DNA from: Mycolicibacterium wolinskyi
Lineage (GTDB): Bacteria; Actinomycetota; Actinomycetes; Mycobacteriales; Mycobacteriaceae
Direction: 5' to 3'
NCBI RefSeq assembly: GCF_002101965.1
Contig: NZ_LQQA01000030.1
Location: forward strand, 558,001 to 622,000
Length of the DNA: 64,000 bases
The position numbers were made by a program, and so were the translations under genes. The notes beneath the pieces were generated by a model. That model was not told the DNA's origin and did not search any database. It worked only from the letters and a program-made list of their open reading frames with translations. Position 1 is the stretch's first letter. Every line of letters starts with the position of its first letter. Of this stretch, positions 50,091-58,315 are shown piece after piece.

Positions 50091-50116
50091 GTTTCCCGGG
50101 GCGGCCGTCTGGGCAT
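50091..50116 (+). promoter_or_regulatory. SigF-type promoter upstream of chaB-rsbW-sigF
   Basis: GTTT (50091-50094), 16 nt, GGGCAT (50111-50116), one mismatch from GGGTAT. In M. smegmatis the chaB-rsbW-sigF unit is transcribed from a SigF promoter upstream of chaB (recalled literature); this is the matching site and gives autoregulation. Confidence 0.68.
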
Positions 50117-50150
50117 CCCCAGAATCGACCCAACGAGAGGAGTGTTGACC

Positions 50151-50570
50151 GTGCCGAAGACAACCAAGCAGGGCAAGGCGAAGAAAGACGAACTGCCGAG
50201 CACCCTGCAGAAGTCGGAGGCCAAGGCACAACGGACTTTCGCCAAAGCGCACGATTCGGCGGTCGAGTCGTACGGTGAGGGCCAACGTGCCCACCGCGTT
50301 GCCTACTCAGCGCTCAAGCACAGCTATGAGAAGGTCGGCGATCACTGGGAAGCCAAGGATCACCGCGGACCTTCCGACACACGGGCGCGCAGCGGTGGAC
50401 CCAACGCCTCCGGAAAGTCCGCTGAAGGTGTCGATGCCTCTGCCAGCAAAAAACATCTGATGGACCTCGCGCGGCGCCTCGACATCAAAGGCCGGTCCAC
50501 GATGAGTAAGAGTGACCTCGTCGGGGCCATAGAGAAGGCCAACCGCCGCGAAACGCGGTCCGCCCGTTGA
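50151..50570 (+). CDS. chaB: ChaB-family protein with C-terminal Rho-N domain
   Basis: 139 residues. TKQGKAKKDELPSTLQKSEAKAQRTFAKAHDSAVESYGEGQRAHRVAYSALKHSYEKVGDHW is the ChaB domain; MDLARRLDIKGRSTMSKSDLVGAIEKANR is a Rho-N/SAP-like module. GTG 50151 is preferred (GAGAGGAG 8 nt upstream) over GTG 50142. ChaB was once linked to cation transport but is probably nucleic-acid associated. First gene of the sigF operon. Confidence 0.87.
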   Translation: MPKTTKQGKAKKDELPSTLQKSEAKAQRTFAKAHDSAVESYGEGQRAHRVAYSALKHSYEKVGDHWEAKDHRGPSDTRARSGGPNASGKSAEGVDASASKKHLMDLARRLDIKGRSTMSKSDLVGAIEKANRRETRSAR

Positions 50571-50673
50571 GCCGCCGGGTTCTGATCGGTCGTGAACAGG
50601 GCAAACCCGGAGCCGCGCGGTGAGCCCGCGATCGCGCCTACGGTACTGTCGATCAGAAACTCCAGGAGGTCAG

Positions 50674-51108
50674 ATGGCCCAAGGACCAGGCCAACATCAA
50701 CCGCGCGCCCGCGGTGAGCGGGCGATGGAAGTACGCGTGGCGGCCAGGCTGGAAAACCTCGCCGTGCTCCGGACGGTGGTCGCCGCCGTCGCGACGTTCG
50801 AAGACCTGGACTTCGACGTGGTCGCGGACTTGCGGCTCGCGGTCGATGAGGCGTGCACCGCGTTGATCAGGTCGGCGTTGCCGGAATCGACGCTGGCGTT
50901 GCTGATCGATCCCCGCCAGGACGAGGTGGTCATATCTGCGTCGACCACGTGCATGGGCAGCGAGGTCGTCGAGCCGGGCAGTTTCAGCTGGCACGTACTG
51001 AGTTCGCTGACCGATGAGGTGCACACCTTCACCGACGGAGATGGGCCTGACAAGGGCCGGGTATTCGGGATCGCACTGACCACAAGGCGAGCGAGCCTGC
51101 TGCGGTGA
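50674..51108 (+). CDS. rsbW: Anti-sigma F factor RsbW (UsfX)
   Basis: 144 residues from ATG 50674, preceded by AGGAGG. GHKL ATPase-like fold: VLRTVVAAVATFEDLDFDVVADLRLAVDEACTALIRSALP, SWHVLSSLTDEVHTF, VFGIALTTRR. The N-box Asn that binds Mg-ATP is Ala here (DEACTALI). It binds and silences SigF. The stop overlaps the sigF GTG, so the two are made in step. Orthologue of M. tuberculosis UsfX by position and sequence. Confidence 0.92.
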   Translation: MAQGPGQHQPRARGERAMEVRVAARLENLAVLRTVVAAVATFEDLDFDVVADLRLAVDEACTALIRSALPESTLALLIDPRQDEVVISASTTCMGSEVVEPGSFSWHVLSSLTDEVHTFTDGDGPDKGRVFGIALTTRRASLLR

Positions 51109-51857
51109 CGTCGGAATACGCGGACGTTCTGGACATGTTCCGCGAACTCGGTGCCGCAGCCGAGGACTCGCCGGAATACGGTCGCCAGCGGGAGAAGATC
51201 GTCGAGCGCTGCCTACCGCTGGCCGATCACATCGCCCGGCGGTTCGACGGGCGTGGTGAACCCCGTGAGGATTTGGTTCAGGTGGCCAGGGTCGGCCTGG
51301 TCAACGCGGTGAACCGGTTCGACGTGGAAACCGGATCGGATTTCGTGTCTTTCGCGGTGCCGACCATCATGGGCGAGGTCCGCAGGCACTTCCGGGACAA
51401 CAGCTGGTCGGTCAAGGTGCCGCGGCGACTCAAAGAGCTGCACCTGCGGCTCGGTGCGGCCACCGCGGAACTGTCGCAGCGGCTGGGGCGTGCGCCCACC
51501 GCGTCCGAACTCGCCGAGGAACTCGGGATGGACCGCGACGAGGTGCTGGAAGGGCTCATCGCCGGAAGCTCGTACAACACGCTGTCGATCGACAGCGGGG
51601 GCGGCGGCGACGAGGAAGCGCCCGCGATCGTCGACACGTTGGGCGACGTGGACGCGGGCCTGGACCAGATCGAGAACCGGGAGTCGCTGCGGCCGCTTCT
51701 GGCCTCGTTACCCGAGCGGGAACGCACGGTTCTGCTACTGCGGTTCTTCGAGTCGATGACGCAGACGCAGATCGCCGAGCGGGTCGGCATATCGCAGATG
51801 CACGTGTCGCGGCTGCTCGCGAAGTCGCTAGCGCGGCTTCGTGACCAACTGCAGTAG
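51105..51857 (+). CDS. sigF: RNA polymerase sigma factor SigF
   Basis: 250 residues, group 3 sigma factor of the SigB/SigF type. Region 2: LADHIARRFDGRGEPREDLVQVARVGLVNAVNRFD then FVSFAVPTIMGEVRRHFRDNSWSVKVPRRLKEL; region 3: LSQRLGRAPTASELAEELGM; region 4: LLLRFFESMTQTQIAERVGISQMHVSRLLAKSLARLR. Recognises GTTT-N15-17-GGGTA promoters in stress and stationary phase. Overlaps rsbW at the start and a convergent STAS gene by 30 nt at the end. Confidence 0.96.
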   Translation: MTSEYADVLDMFRELGAAAEDSPEYGRQREKIVERCLPLADHIARRFDGRGEPREDLVQVARVGLVNAVNRFDVETGSDFVSFAVPTIMGEVRRHFRDNSWSVKVPRRLKELHLRLGAATAELSQRLGRAPTASELAEELGMDRDEVLEGLIAGSSYNTLSIDSGGGGDEEAPAIVDTLGDVDAGLDQIENRESLRPLLASLPERERTVLLLRFFESMTQTQIAERVGISQMHVSRLLAKSLARLRDQLQ

Positions 51858-52250
51858 CTGCGACTCGTTGCGCAGCGCGGTCAGTGCCGCAGCGACCGTG
51901 CTGCTGTGACGCAGGTTGCCGTCGGGGTCGCAGATGTGGAGCAGGCGGGTGACCGCATCACTCGGCACCAACATCCAGTCGACTTTGCCGACCGAGCAGC
52001 GCGTCTCGACGGCCTTGAGTGCGGAGAATCCCGCGGTCCCGAAGAAGGCGACACCGCTCAAGTCGAGAACGAGACCGTTCGCCTGGGCAGTGTGGCACAT
52101 CGCGTACTCGGTGAAGCCCGAGGCGTTCGCGGCGTCGATCTCGCCGTGTACGGTGATCACCGCCGTAGCCGGCGGCAGCCAGCGGGTATCGAAGGTTGCG
52201 GGTGACCGCTCGGTGCGGTCGATCATCGCGGCCCGCGAGAATGCGGTCAT
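51828..52250 (-). CDS. STAS-domain anti-anti-sigma factor next to sigF
   Basis: 140 residues. VITVHGEIDAANASGFTEYAMCHT, LVLDLSGVAFFGTAGFSALKAVETRC, WMLVPSDAVTRLLHICDPD: a paralogue of the protein at 45491. The Ser that RsbW would phosphorylate is replaced (FFGTAGF, Thr-Ala for Ser-Ser); Cys52, Cys85, Cys107. GGAG upstream of ATG 52250 in a leader shared with the other STAS gene. It should displace RsbW from SigF. Confidence 0.85.
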   Translation of the reverse strand: MTAFSRAAMIDRTERSPATFDTRWLPPATAVITVHGEIDAANASGFTEYAMCHTAQANGLVLDLSGVAFFGTAGFSALKAVETRCSVGKVDWMLVPSDAVTRLLHICDPDGNLRHSSTVAAALTALRNESQLLQLVTKPR

Positions 52251-52366
52251 GGCGACTCCATCAGTCGTAATACGTGTATTCGTACTGATGCGCGCGTCAA
52301 TCTACGGCAGGCGGGGAGTTCCTGCCCGCTTGTCGATGACGCTCGCAGCGGCTGTGAACTCAACCT
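52251..52366 (-). repeat. Conserved leader of STAS gene 2 (copy also at 45923-46062)
   Basis: GCGACTCCATCAGT (52252-52265), TTCGTACTG (52279-52287) and GGCTGTGAACTCAACCT (52350-52366) match the blocks before the other STAS gene, in the same order with slightly different spacing. Similarity fades toward 52430. Together with the coding similarity this shows duplication of the gene with its control region. Confidence 0.7.
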
Positions 52367-52515
52367 GTTTCGAACCATACGCCCATCAAGGTCACTCGAC
52401 AATCGACTTCAGCGGATTCCCATAACCGCAGGTCAGGCCGGTCGACCGCGGCGCATGTCCACCTGTCCGGCGGGGTCGGCATGACCGGAGAATCGGACCG
52501 GTTCACACTGTTCGC

Positions 52516-53058
52516 ATGTCGGACATCGGCACGGTCGCAGGCGTGGTGCTCGCCGCGGGCGCAGGCACGCGGTTCGGGATGCCGAAAGTGCGCGCCGCGC
52601 AGGGGGAGTGGCTGAGGACGGCTGTGCATGCCCTGTCCGGCGGCGGCTGTGACGTCGTCGTGGTCGTGCTCGGCGCCGCCGTCGTCGACGTGCCCGCGCC
52701 CGCCCGCGCGGTCGTCGCCGCCGACTGGGGGGACGGGCTGTCGGCGTCGCTGCGCGCCGGGATATCTGCCGCAGGCACCGCCGATCTTGCGGTGCTGCAT
52801 CTCGTCGACACCCCTGATGTGGGGCCAGAGGTGGTGCGTCGGGTCCTGGCTGCCGCACCGGAATCGGGGCTGGCCCGGGCGACGTATGCCGGCCGGCCTG
52901 GGCACCCCGTGGCGATCGCGCGCAGGCACTGGCCCGCGTTGCTGGAGTCGCTGCACGGTGACGAGGGTGCGCGGCCGTTCCTGCGCGGCCGCACCGATGT
53001 GGTCGCGGTGGACTGCACCGACCTCGCGACGGGCGCCGACGTCGACGTCAGTCCGTGA
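52516..53058 (+). CDS. MobA/MocA-like nucleotidyltransferase
   Basis: 180 residues. VAGVVLAAGAGTRFGMPKVRA is the nucleotide-binding start of the molybdopterin nucleotidyltransferase group, followed by ADWGDGLSASLRAGISAA and LVDTPDVGPEVVRRVL and GHPVAIARRHW. Most like MocA-type cytidylyl/NTP transferases of molybdenum cofactor maturation. No Mo enzyme is encoded nearby. Overlaps the convergent small gene by 11 nt. Confidence 0.8.
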   Translation: MSDIGTVAGVVLAAGAGTRFGMPKVRAAQGEWLRTAVHALSGGGCDVVVVVLGAAVVDVPAPARAVVAADWGDGLSASLRAGISAAGTADLAVLHLVDTPDVGPEVVRRVLAAAPESGLARATYAGRPGHPVAIARRHWPALLESLHGDEGARPFLRGRTDVVAVDCTDLATGADVDVSP

Positions 53059-53404
53059 CGGCGGTGTCCGTGTCGTCACGCACCGTCAGTCCCAGCATCG
53101 CGCCCGCGAACCGGCGCACCGACACTTCGGCGATGGCCGCGGCGTCGGCGTGCCCCGCTCGAGCTCTGCTGTGCAGGGTGGCCGCGACGGGGTCCAGCGT
53201 GACCTCCGCGAGCAGCTCCCCGGTGGTGGGTTCGCACACCGCCCACGAGTAGTAAGTGTCCGAGGCCCATTGGGCTTCGCGGCGGGTGACGTAGTCCGGA
53301 TCGGTTTCCCCGAGATCGGCCAGCGCGGGCCGGTCGTCGATCAGATCGTCATCGCGCAATGCGCGCAAATACCATGAACCGGCGTTGATCTCGACGGGTT
53401 CCAT
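53048..53404 (-). CDS. Conserved hypothetical protein downstream of mdh
   Basis: 118 residues. The N-terminal IEINAGSWYLRALRDDDLIDDRPALADLG may form a GNAT-like first strand and helix, but the acetyl-CoA site is not visible; the C-terminal part is Ala/Arg-rich helix (AAAIAEVSVRRFAGAMLGLTVRDD). ATG 53404 lies 2 nt after the mdh stop on the same strand. Function unknown. Confidence 0.65.
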   Translation of the reverse strand: MEPVEINAGSWYLRALRDDDLIDDRPALADLGETDPDYVTRREAQWASDTYYSWAVCEPTTGELLAEVTLDPVAATLHSRARAGHADAAAIAEVSVRRFAGAMLGLTVRDDTDTAVTD

Positions 53405-53406
53405 GC

Positions 53407-54393
53407 TCAGAGCAGCCCGAGTCGTTCGACGGCCGCACGCTCGTCGAGCAACTCGGCGACCGACGCGTCGATGCGTGCCCGGGAGAACTCGTTGACGTCG
53501 AGGCCCTCGACGATCTGCCATGCACCGTCGACAGCTCGCACGGGCAGTGAGGCCACCACGCCCTCGGGGATCCCGTACGCGCCGGGGGACGGCAGGGCAA
53601 CCGATGTCCAGTCGTCGGGGTCAGTGCCGTCGACCCAGTCCCGGACATGGTCGATGGCGGCGTTGGCGGCCGACGCTGCCGACGACGTACCGCGGGCCTC
53701 GATGATCGCGGTACCCCGCTTGGCGACCGTCGGGATGAAATCCGTTGTCAGCCATTCGGTGTCGGCCGCATACTCGGCGCCCGGCCGGCCGTCGACCACG
53801 GCGTGGAAGATGTCGGGGTACATGGTGGGCGAGTGGTTGCCCCACACGGTCACCCGGGACACGTCGCTGACGTGCGCGCCGGCATGGGTCGCCAGCGCCG
53901 CGACGGCGCGGTTGTGGTCGAGCCGCGTGAGGGCGGTGAACCGTTCGGCCGGGATGTCTGGCGCGTGGGCGGATGCCACCAGGGCATTTGTGTTGGCCGG
54001 GTTTCCCACCACCACGATCCGCACATCGGTGTTCGCTCCGGCGTTGAGCGCCTTGCCGGCCTCGGCGAAGATCGCGGCGTTCGCGGCCAGCAGGTCAGCG
54101 CGTTCCATGCCCTTGGAGCGCGGCCTCGCACCGATGAGCAGTGCGACGTCCACACCGTCGAACGCACGCACGGGATCATCGTGGATCTCGATGTCGGTGA
54201 GCAGGTCGAGCGCACTGTCGACGAGTTCCATGACCACGCCCTCGACGGCGCGCAACGCCGACGGCAATTCCAGGAGCCGAAGCTTCACCGGCACATCGCG
54301 GCCGAGCAACGCGCCCGCCCCGATCCGGAAGAGTGCGGCATAGCCGATCTGGCCGGCGGCGCCGGTGACAGTGACTACCTGGGGTCGAGTCAT
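53407..54393 (-). CDS. mdh: Malate dehydrogenase
   Basis: 328 residues, the normal length of the Mdh type found in mycobacteria. VTVTGAAGQIGYAALFRIGAG (NAD loop), LLIGARPRSKGMERADLLAANAAIF (substrate Arg loop), VVGNPANTNALVAS, LTRLDHNRA and VTVWGNHSPTMYPD with catalytic Asp/His. Converts malate to oxaloacetate in the TCA cycle. Conserved gene beside the sigF block in this organism though elsewhere in M. tuberculosis. Confidence 0.95.
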   Translation of the reverse strand: MTRPQVVTVTGAAGQIGYAALFRIGAGALLGRDVPVKLRLLELPSALRAVEGVVMELVDSALDLLTDIEIHDDPVRAFDGVDVALLIGARPRSKGMERADLLAANAAIFAEAGKALNAGANTDVRIVVVGNPANTNALVASAHAPDIPAERFTALTRLDHNRAVAALATHAGAHVSDVSRVTVWGNHSPTMYPDIFHAVVDGRPGAEYAADTEWLTTDFIPTVAKRGTAIIEARGTSSAASAANAAIDHVRDWVDGTDPDDWTSVALPSPGAYGIPEGVVASLPVRAVDGAWQIVEGLDVNEFSRARIDASVAELLDERAAVERLGLL

Positions 54394-54495
54394 CGTTGGT
54401 TCTCCCCGATTGCGGTGCGTGCTACCAGACCCAGTCTTTCAGCCCGCGGATTGTCGCGGTGGCTGCCGAGACTGAAGTCACAGTAGCGATCGGGG

Positions 54496-56016
54496 CTACG
54501 CGGCGTCGGCCTTGTCCGACTCCTTGCTGTCGTCCTTGCTGTCCTCTTTGGCCGTCTCGGAGTTCTTCGCGGACTTCTTGTCAGACTTGACTTGCTGCTT
54601 CTTCGCCGGCTTGTCACCGGAATCCTTGGCGGCGTCGGATTCCTTCTTCTTGGTTTCCTTCTTGCTGACCTCTTTGGTGTCGTCCTCGGACTCATCCTCG
54701 GATTCGGTTTCGGTGGCCTGCTTTTCGCGGTCACGATCGAGACCGAGGTCGGCCGCGACGGAGTCGATCCCGTTGCGGATCCGTTCCGAAACCTTGGCCA
54801 GCGGCTTCGTCGTCGGCTTGGCGGTGCTGCCGGGCTTCGTGTCCACCGCGGTGCCTTCTTCTTCTTTTTCTTCTTCGGTCGTCGTCGCCGCGTCGGTCTT
54901 CTCGGTGTCGGCCTTTTCTGTGTCGGTTTCCTCGGCGTCGTCCGCACCGTCGGCGGTGTCGGGCTTGACGCCGGTGATGCTCTCCACGGCGTCCGCGATG
55001 CCCTTGGCCACGGCATCGGCGAGGTCGGCAGCGACCTTGGCCGGGTCGTGCTTCGGGAACAACTGTGCCGGCAGATGTTCGCCGACGGGCACTTCACGGT
55101 TGTAGCCGAGATCCACCAACACCTTGAGGGTCGGCTCGATCAGCTTGAGCACGGGCTCGATGAAGGGCTTCAACGGCGGGAGGGCGTCGGCAACCATGTA
55201 CGCAGGCATCAGCAGCGGCAGATGTGGTGCCGCGATGGTGATGTACTGAATGCCCTTTTCCTCGTCGTAGTACGTCATGTTCGGGTTGTCGATCGCGTTG
55301 TCGAGGTCGGATTCCACACCGCCATAGGAGATGTGCAGAAGCTGCCAACCGGCGAGCGAATTCAGCAACGTCAGCGGCATGAGCGGATATGCCGGGAAAT
55401 CGGAGATCGGGTCGTACTCGTAGCCGATGTCGGTCAGCTCGTATTGAGTGTCCGGGTTCGTCTCCTCGAACGGGATGCCCATCAGGTTGAAACCCGGAAA
55501 GCGGCCGAAAATCCCGCCGTTGGGCCGGTGCGGACTTCCCAGCACCATGAATTTGATCTGATCGGGTGACGGCGCGGCCTCGCCGAGGCTGTCCAGATGC
55601 TTCATCTCGCGAATGACGACATTGGCGCTCGAGGAGTAGCCTGCCGCGACGATGTAGTCGTCCTCACCGTCATCGACATTGAGGTACTTGGTGATAGCGG
55701 TATCGAGCTTTTCGACACCGTCGTCCTGGGATACCTGGTAACCCGGATCGTCGTCGAATGAATCGGACATCCACGGCACTTTCACCATGTCGTAGCCCGG
55801 AAATCCATAATTGGGGTCCGTGGGGTTGAAGTAATTGTTCAGCCCGTACTCGAGGTTGTCGCCGTTCGGGTTGTCGTTGCCCGGCATCACCAGCAATGTC
55901 CTTGCCAGCAAGCGGCTTTCGATGTGCACCGTCGGATACAGGGCAACGGTGGCCGCGGTTGACAGCGCGGCCAACGAAATTGCGATCGGACGCGCGACTT
56001 TGCTACGTTTGCCCAT
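54496..56016 (-). CDS. PE-PPE-domain alpha/beta hydrolase with charged disordered tail
   Basis: 506 residues from ATG 56016. A signal/anchor helix (~8-30), then the PE-PPE hydrolase domain: LVMPGNDNP, GYSSSANVV with probable nucleophile Ser128 (GxSxS), FMVLGSPHRPNGGIF and a ISYGGVESDLDN Asp region. The PE or PPE helical domain itself is absent. Residues ~340-506 are a Glu/Asp/Lys/Ser-rich tail ending in KEDSKDDSKESDKADAA. A secreted cell-envelope esterase is likely. Its tail is similar in character to that of the repeat protein at 12220. Confidence 0.85.
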   Translation of the reverse strand: MGKRSKVARPIAISLAALSTAATVALYPTVHIESRLLARTLLVMPGNDNPNGDNLEYGLNNYFNPTDPNYGFPGYDMVKVPWMSDSFDDDPGYQVSQDDGVEKLDTAITKYLNVDDGEDDYIVAAGYSSSANVVIREMKHLDSLGEAAPSPDQIKFMVLGSPHRPNGGIFGRFPGFNLMGIPFEETNPDTQYELTDIGYEYDPISDFPAYPLMPLTLLNSLAGWQLLHISYGGVESDLDNAIDNPNMTYYDEEKGIQYITIAAPHLPLLMPAYMVADALPPLKPFIEPVLKLIEPTLKVLVDLGYNREVPVGEHLPAQLFPKHDPAKVAADLADAVAKGIADAVESITGVKPDTADGADDAEETDTEKADTEKTDAATTTEEEKEEEGTAVDTKPGSTAKPTTKPLAKVSERIRNGIDSVAADLGLDRDREKQATETESEDESEDDTKEVSKKETKKKESDAAKDSGDKPAKKQQVKSDKKSAKNSETAKEDSKDDSKESDKADAA

Positions 56017-56457
56017 TCTGATTCCCCCCACGAATCAATCCGCACACGGTTAGCGAAAACCGTAGCAGTAGTGCAGGATTCGCGCGCATCGAATGTCGGG
56101 CAGCAAAAACTCGGTGGGTGCAGACGGCTGCTCGGCCCTCGAATCGCCGGTGATCGCAGACCAGTTGGGCCGGTGGTCGGCGGAGAAGTCTCGTCTGTTC
56201 GCTGCCTGCGGACAGGTTCGTTGCTCCCGATGGCAGAAAGCGGCATCGGGCAACCCGTTTCATTGCCATAACTTCCGCAGCGTGCGCGACGCGGACATCT
56301 GAAGATCACATGCTCGTCAGGTGCCGCGGCGGTGCCGCGTCGGAGGCGGCATTCGGAGCAACGAAAGTCGGTGCGCCGATTCCGGCCTCACGGCCCGCCG
56401 TTTTACCGCGCGCAACGACCGTCGTGTCGAAAAACGGCGGCGGCACACACAAAAGCA
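56017..56457. other. Gene-free stretch upstream of the PE-PPE hydrolase gene
   Basis: About 440 nt with no supported gene. It must hold the promoter of the minus-strand hydrolase; no SigF-type element was seen. Open frames here have odd composition and lack ribosome binding sites. Confidence 0.6.
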
Positions 56458-56501
56458 ACGAGGCTGTAGTCGTCGCGAGTGCGCGATAACTACAGCCTCG
56501 T
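56458..56501 (-). terminator. Terminator of accA3
   Basis: A perfect 13-bp stem (ACGAGGCTGTAGT 56458-56470 with its complement 56489-56501) with an 18-nt loop, 15 nt after the accA3 stop; on the minus strand it is followed by TGCTTTTG. A strong intrinsic terminator for the carboxylase gene. Confidence 0.85.
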
Positions 56502-56515
56502 GCCTATGGCTGGTG

Positions 56516-58315
56516 TCAGTCCTTGATCTCGGCGATCACGGTGCCCTGCGTGATGGCCGCACCCGCCTCGACTGCCAGGCCGGTGATGGTGCCGTCCTTG
56601 TGCGCGGTGACCGGGTTCTCCATCTTCATGGCCTCCAGCACCACGACCAGGTCACCGGCGGAGACCTGCTGGCCCTCCTCGACGGCGACCTTGACCACGG
56701 TGCCCTGCATCGGCGCCGTCACCGAGTCACCCGACGCGGCCGCGCCGCCTGCGCCACCGCGCTTGCGGGGCTTGGGCTTCTTGCGGATGACACCGGGAGC
56801 CGCGGCACCGCCGCCCCCACCGAGCGCGAGGTCGCCGGGCAGCGACACCTCGAGCCGGCGGCCGCCGACCTCGACCACAACGGTCTGGCGCGGAACGGTG
56901 TCCTCTTCTTCGATCGGGTCGCCACCGGTGAACGGCTCGACGGTGTTGTTCCACTCGGTCTCGATCCACCGGGTGTGCACGTCGAAGCTCTCACCGTTGC
57001 CGATGAACGCGGGGTCGGAGACCACCGCGCGGTGGAACGGGATGACGGTGGCCAGGCCCTCGACGTTGAATTCCGCAAGCGCGCGCCGCGAGCGCTCCAG
57101 TGCCTCGTCGCGGGTGGCGCCGGTGACGATCAGCTTGGCCAGCATCGAGTCGAACTGGCCGCCGATGACCGAGCCGGCCTCCACGCCGGAGTCCAGGCGC
57201 ACGCCCGGGCCGGTCGGGGTCTCGTACTTGGTCACCGGACCGGGGGCGGGCAGGAAGCCGCGGCCCGCGTCCTCGCCGTTGATGCGGAACTCGAAGGAGT
57301 GGCCACGCGGGGTCGGGTCTTCGGTGATGTCCAGCGCCTCGCCGTTGGCGATTTTGAACTGCTGGCGCACCAGGTCGATGCCCGAGGTCTCCTCGGTCAC
57401 CGGGTGCTCGACCTGCAGACGGGTGTTGACCTCGAGGAACGAGATCAGGCCGTCCTGGCCAACCAGGTACTCGACGGTGCCCGCACCGTAGTAGCCGGCC
57501 TCCTTGCAGATCCGCTTGGCGGACTCGTGGATCTCCTTGCGCTGCGCGTCGGTGAGGAACGGGGCCGGGGCCTCCTCGACCAGCTTCTGGAAGCGGCGCT
57601 GCAGCGAGCAGTCACGAGTGCCTGCGACGACGACGTTGCCGTGCGTGTCGGCGATGACCTGGGCCTCGACGTGGCGCGGCTTGTCGAGGTAACGCTCGAC
57701 GAAGCACTCGCCGCGGCCGAACGCGGCGACGGCCTCACGGACCGCCGACTCGTAGAGCTCAGGGATCTCTTCGAGGGTGCGGGCCACCTTCATGCCGCGC
57801 CCGCCGCCGCCGAACGCGGCCTTGATCGCGACCGGCACGCCGTACTCCTTGGCGAACGCGACGACCTCGTCGGCGTCCTTGACCGGGTCCGGGGTGCCCG
57901 GCACCAGCGGGGCCTTGGCACGCGCGGCGATGTGGCGTGCGGTGACCTTGTCACCCAGGTCGCGGATCGACTGCGGGCTCGGGCCGATCCAGATCAGCCC
58001 GGCGTCGAGCACGGCCTGTGCGAAGTCGGCATTCTCCGACAGAAAGCCGTATCCGGGGTGGATGGCGTTGGCGCCCGACTTCTCGGCGGCGTCCAGGATC
58101 TTCTCGAAGACCAGGTAGGACTCGGCGGAAGTCTGGCCGCCGAGCGCGAAGGCTTCGTCAGCGAGCCGCACGTGCGGCGCGTCGGCATCGGGCTCGGCGT
58201 ACACGGCCACGCTGGCCAGTCCGGCGTCCTTGGCGGCGCGGATCACCCGAACCGCGATCTCCCCGCGATTGGCGACCAGCACCTTGGAGATCTTTGAGCT
58301 GGCGTGGTTGGCCAC
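56516..58315 (-). CDS. accA3: Acyl-CoA carboxylase alpha subunit AccA3 (biotin carboxylase + carrier)
   Basis: 599 residues. Biotin carboxylase domain (~8-455): KVLVANRGEIAVRVIRAAKDAG, KAAFGGGGRGMKV ATP-grasp loop, YLVGQDGLISFLEVNTRLQVEHPVTE. A linker with KKPKPRKRGG precedes the biotinyl domain, with biotinylated Lys564 in EAMKMENP. It charges biotin with CO2 for AccD subunits that make malonyl-CoA, methylmalonyl-CoA and the long-chain carboxyacyl-CoA of mycolic acids. Essential in mycobacteria. Usual length. Confidence 0.97.
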   Translation of the reverse strand: MANHASSKISKVLVANRGEIAVRVIRAAKDAGLASVAVYAEPDADAPHVRLADEAFALGGQTSAESYLVFEKILDAAEKSGANAIHPGYGFLSENADFAQAVLDAGLIWIGPSPQSIRDLGDKVTARHIAARAKAPLVPGTPDPVKDADEVVAFAKEYGVPVAIKAAFGGGGRGMKVARTLEEIPELYESAVREAVAAFGRGECFVERYLDKPRHVEAQVIADTHGNVVVAGTRDCSLQRRFQKLVEEAPAPFLTDAQRKEIHESAKRICKEAGYYGAGTVEYLVGQDGLISFLEVNTRLQVEHPVTEETSGIDLVRQQFKIANGEALDITEDPTPRGHSFEFRINGEDAGRGFLPAPGPVTKYETPTGPGVRLDSGVEAGSVIGGQFDSMLAKLIVTGATRDEALERSRRALAEFNVEGLATVIPFHRAVVSDPAFIGNGESFDVHTRWIETEWNNTVEPFTGGDPIEEEDTVPRQTVVVEVGGRRLEVSLPGDLALGGGGGAAAPGVIRKKPKPRKRGGAGGAAASGDSVTAPMQGTVVKVAVEEGQQVSAGDLVVVLEAMKMENPVTAHKDGTITGLAVEAGAAITQGTVIAEIKD

